From JANXPZ01 sp034678345 (GTDB lineage: Bacteria > Eisenbacteria > RBG-16-71-46), in assembly GCA_034678345.1 (NCBI GenBank), contig JAXDBZ010000168.1, forward strand, positions 1 through 7,124: a DNA stretch of 7,124 nucleotides. The letters run 5' to 3'. Under the pieces are notes generated by a model, which ran no database searches, had not been told where the DNA came from, and was given only the letters and a program-made list of their open reading frames with translations. A program made the translations under genes and the position numbers. Below are positions 4,863-7,124 of this stretch, piece by piece (position 1 is the first letter of the stretch; each line of letters begins with the position of its first letter).

Positions 4863-6683
4863 ATGCGACACGTCCTCCGCATCCTGATCCTCACGCTGGC
4901 CCTGGTGCTCCTGGGCCTGGCGCTGGCGCCCCGCGCCGTGCCGGCGCAGGCCGTGGGGCCGTGCGATTCCGACCGCCTCGTCGCGCACTGGTGGATCCTG
5001 CGGCCCGGCGAGCCGTGCGACGGCGACAGCGTGACGCTCGTCTTCGGCTCCTGCCGCAACTGCGTGGACCTCGTCGGCTACGAATGGGTCGATCGCGACA
5101 CCGGTGTCCTGCACATCGACGTCGCCATGCCGGCGCGCTGCCCCTACCCCGAGGACTGCGTGCTCGACACCCTGGCCGTGCCCCTCGGCCGGCTCGCGAC
5201 CGGCTCGCACACACTGCTCTACGACCTGCACGTCAGCGTGGCGGCCGGCGACTCGACCCCCGCCTGCGACTTCGTCCGCCACGCCTCGCTGAGCTTCACC
5301 GTCGGCGGTCCCGCGCCACCCGGGCCCTGCCTCATCGCCGACTGGGCGCACACGGGCGTGCGTTGCGACGACTTCATCGTTCCCGGGGGCCGCGCCAAGG
5401 CCGTGATGACCCTGGTCTCGAGCGAGCCGCTGGCCGGGCTGCAGGGCAAGGTCCACATCTGGCCGCGCGGGCTGCTGGTCGCCGGCCTGACGCCGGTGGG
5501 CCGCGCCGCCGGCATGCACATCGCCTGGGAGCGCACGCCGGAGGGCGCCAGCTTCGTGATGTTCGCCGACCACGGGGCCCCCATCGGCGGCCTGCGCTGC
5601 GAGCCCGGCACCCGCTGTCTCGAGCCCGTGCTGGCCGTGGCGATGGTGCCCGACACCGACGCCGTGCTGCCGCCCGTCTCGCACGTGACGGCCCTCGACC
5701 TGCTCGGCGCCGACTCACTGGGCGGCGCGGTGCCGCACTGCCCGATCACGACGCTGGTGGTGGTGGAGGCCCGCATCTGCGCCGGGCCCTCGTGCGACTT
5801 CAACGGCGACGGCCGGCTCGACGTGCGCGATCTCGTCATCATGGTCCACTGCCTGCTCGGCAACGGCGTCTGCCCGGACTCGACGCTGGCGCACTACGAC
5901 TGCGACGGGGATGGCCACTCCGGCCTCGACGACGTGCTCTGCTGCGCGCGGCGGCTCCTGCGAGGCGGCGAGCGCGACAGCACGCCCGGCCGGCTGGAGC
6001 CGAACGTGGCGGTGGAGTTCGGCGAGCCGGTCCTCGACGCCGGCGGGCTGCGCGTGCCCATCCGGGTGCGGGCCGCCGACCGCATCGGGGCGGCGCGCCT
6101 CGCGCTGGCGCTGCCGCTCGACCGCTACGAGGTGGCCGGCGTCGAGGTGGGCGCCGGCAACGCGCAGTGGCTCGCCCTGCACGAGGCGCTCGACGGGCAG
6201 GTGGTGCTCGGGCTCGTCGGCCTGGCGCCGGACCGGCCGGCCGGGGAGCCGGAGACGCTCGAACTGACGCTGCGTCTGACGTCGCGCTCGGGCGGGGCGG
6301 CCGGTGGCGAGATCGCGCTGGCCGACGTGCAGGCCTCGGGCCGCGACGGCGTGACCCTCGATCTGACCGGCACGACCGCGTCGGTGCCGCTGCCGGCGCC
6401 GGCCACGACCATGCTCTCGGCGCGGCCCAACCCGTTCTCGGGCGCCACGCGGCTCTCGCTGGCGCTGGAGCGGGCCGCCGCGGTGGAGGTGAGCGTGCAC
6501 GACCTGGGCGGCCGGCGCGTGGCGACGCTCTTCCGCGGGCCGCTGCCGGCCGGCGTGCACGAGTTCACCTGGGACGGGGCGCGCGCCGACGGCGCGACCG
6601 CCGCGCACGGCGTGTACTTCGTGCGCGCGCGCGTGGACGGCGAGCGCCTGACGCGCAAGCTCGTCCTGCTGCGCGGCGACTAG
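4863..6683 (+). CDS. Secreted cysteine-rich multidomain protein with dockerin type I and FlgD-Ig/T9SS-like C-terminus
   Basis: The 606-residue product has a signal peptide at 1-30: Arg2/Arg6, a long Leu-rich core and AQA|VG. Residues 31-148 look like an all-beta module. Residues 157-305 form a second beta-rich region with faint cohesin-like character (LAGLQGKVHIWPRGLLVAGL). Residues 311-368 are a dockerin type I module with two EF-hand-like loops. The first, DFNGDGRLDVRD, has Asp/Asn at 312, 314, 316, 320 and 323; the second, DCDGDGHSGLDD, has Asp at 346, 348, 350 and 357 but Ser-Gly at loop positions 8-9. Residues 380-505 are a cohesin-like beta-sandwich region (VPIRVRAADRIGAARLALAL). Residues 515-606 match the FlgD-Ig/T9SS sorting-like pattern: ARPNPFSGATRLSLAL, VSVHDLGGRRVATLF, HGVYFVRARV and a terminal RKLVLLRGD. 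All 19 cysteines lie at 34-361. It is probably surface-attached or released, possibly via a type IX-like route. No catalytic domain was recognised, so a scaffold or adhesion role is inference. The gene stands alone between two hairpins. Confidence 0.88.
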   Translation: MRHVLRILILTLALVLLGLALAPRAVPAQAVGPCDSDRLVAHWWILRPGEPCDGDSVTLVFGSCRNCVDLVGYEWVDRDTGVLHIDVAMPARCPYPEDCVLDTLAVPLGRLATGSHTLLYDLHVSVAAGDSTPACDFVRHASLSFTVGGPAPPGPCLIADWAHTGVRCDDFIVPGGRAKAVMTLVSSEPLAGLQGKVHIWPRGLLVAGLTPVGRAAGMHIAWERTPEGASFVMFADHGAPIGGLRCEPGTRCLEPVLAVAMVPDTDAVLPPVSHVTALDLLGADSLGGAVPHCPITTLVVVEARICAGPSCDFNGDGRLDVRDLVIMVHCLLGNGVCPDSTLAHYDCDGDGHSGLDDVLCCARRLLRGGERDSTPGRLEPNVAVEFGEPVLDAGGLRVPIRVRAADRIGAARLALALPLDRYEVAGVEVGAGNAQWLALHEALDGQVVLGLVGLAPDRPAGEPETLELTLRLTSRSGGAAGGEIALADVQASGRDGVTLDLTGTTASVPLPAPATTMLSARPNPFSGATRLSLALERAAAVEVSVHDLGGRRVATLFRGPLPAGVHEFTWDGARADGATAAHGVYFVRARVDGERLTRKLVLLRGD

Positions 6684-6691
6684 AGGCGGCA

Positions 6692-6735
6692 ACGCGGCAC
6701 GGCGGGCGCTCCGCACGGGGCGCCCGCCGCCGCGT
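6692..6735. terminator. Large hairpin between convergent genes (bidirectional terminator candidate)
   Basis: Arms 6700-6712 and 6717-6729 pair over 13 bp, with one U-G wobble, around a GCAC tetraloop. Beyond a 2-nt bulge (6698-6699), a further 6 bp pair (6692-6697 with 6730-6735). The structure fills most of the 58-bp gap between the dockerin protein stop (6683) and the convergent receiver-domain stop (6742), so it could end transcripts from both sides. No T-run is present on either strand. Confidence 0.65.
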
Positions 6736-6741
6736 GCGGAG

Positions 6742-7124
6742 CTACGCGCGCGGCGCGCTCAGGCCGGCGCGGACGTGCTGGAGCAGCGTCGAGGGCGAGA
6801 AGGGCTTCTGCAGATACGCCACCACGACCCCGTCCGGCGCCGTCCAGTCGGTCGGTCCCCAGGCGTAACCCGAGATCATCACGACGCGCAGACCGGAGCG
6901 ATCGGCGGCGAGCCGCGTGACCAGCTCGCGGCCGCCCATGCGGGGCATGACCACGTCCGTGACCACCACGTCGAGCGGCACCGCCGTCCGTCGCGCCAGC
7001 GCCAGCGCCGCCTCGCCGTCGGGCGCCGCGAGCACGGTGCAGCCCGCGCGCGTCAGCGCCGCCGCGAGCAACTCGCGCAGCGGCGGCTCGTCCTCGACGA
7101 GGAGCACGGTGCCGCGCGCCGGGG
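6742..7124 (-). CDS. Receiver (REC) domain, probably the C-terminus of a hybrid sensor histidine kinase; cut by right edge
   Basis: The minus-strand frame is open from the right edge to a TAG at 6742-6744. It begins within PARGTVLLVEDEPPLRELL. A GTG at 7107 could start a 121-residue free-standing regulator, but it encodes the Val inside the first beta strand (TVLLVEDE), and the frame stays open upstream with no ribosome site in view. The typical linker plus GTVLLVEDE and the absence of any output domain suggest the final domain of a hybrid kinase. Counting from that Val, the site residues are Glu5/Asp6, phosphoacceptor Asp51 in VVVTDVVMP, Ser79 in VVMISGY and Lys101 in LQKPF, so the domain should be phosphorylatable. 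The protein ends 20 residues after Lys101, as expected for a terminal REC domain. Its input, kinase part and target are outside the window. The gene is convergent with the dockerin protein gene. Confidence 0.88.
   Translation of the reverse strand, partial: PARGTVLLVEDEPPLRELLAAALTRAGCTVLAAPDGEAALALARRTAVPLDVVVTDVVMPRMGGRELVTRLAADRSGLRVVMISGYAWGPTDWTAPDGVVVAYLQKPFSPSTLLQHVRAGLSAPRA

Noticed and set aside
4742..6868. 708-residue plus-strand open frame overlapping the dockerin protein in another frame
   Set aside because: It is Arg/Ala/Gly-rich, lacks motifs, and runs through the terminator hairpin into the antisense of the receiver domain. The 4863-6683 frame has a signal peptide and recognisable domains.

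Overview
This is a very GC-rich bacterial window with strong G/C preference at third codon positions. It holds seven protein-coding genes, two of them cut by the window edges. No RNA gene, insertion sequence, CRISPR array or integration scar was seen. The best lineage clue is the large secreted protein at 4863-6683, which combines a type I dockerin module with a C-terminal FlgD-Ig/T9SS-sorting-like domain. From general knowledge, that combination at this GC content suggests a Fibrobacterota-Chlorobiota-Bacteroidota (FCB)-type or neighbouring candidate phylum such as Eisenbacteria or Krumholzibacteriota. That placement is inference; the sequence carries no 16S or ribosomal marker.

Layout. (1) 1-544, minus strand: N-terminal two thirds or so of a family 9 glycosyltransferase (heptosyltransferase-like), cut by the left edge. 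(2) 545-730: divergent intergenic region with an extended -10 promoter reading right and a tandem 10-bp repeat. (3) 731-1372: exported protein with about four TPR repeats. (4) 1390-1417: strong GC hairpin. (5) 1479-4656: a tightly packed three-gene unit. A class I cysteine desulfurase is followed by mnmA (tRNA U34 2-thiouridylase), overlapping it by 4 bp (GTGA). A methyltransferase with an N-terminal zinc-ribbon-like CxxC pair follows, overlapping mnmA by 4 bp (ATGA). (6) 4661-4707: hairpin terminator candidate, then a non-coding stretch with a perfect TTGACA. (7) 4863-6683: cysteine-rich secreted protein with signal peptide, dockerin, cohesin-like regions and a C-terminal sorting-like domain. 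(8) 6692-6735: large hairpin between convergent genes. (9) 6742-7124, minus strand: receiver domain, most likely the C-terminus of a hybrid histidine kinase that enters from the right edge.

How the genes work together. The desulfurase mobilises sulfur from cysteine and MnmA installs it at the wobble uridine of tRNA; their overlap fits a dedicated sulfur donor/acceptor pair. The methyltransferase is in the same transcription unit, but its substrate is unknown: it could act on tRNA or on a glycan or small molecule. The GT9 gene, TPR protein, dockerin protein and sensor kinase look like cell-envelope, export and signalling functions with no clear link to the tRNA-thiolation unit.

The most unusual items are the domain architecture and cysteine distribution of the 4863-6683 protein, the three-cysteine (CxxC plus C) version of MnmA, and the zinc-ribbon methyltransferase coupled to mnmA. 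I did not find convincing evidence of a wholly new multi-gene system.
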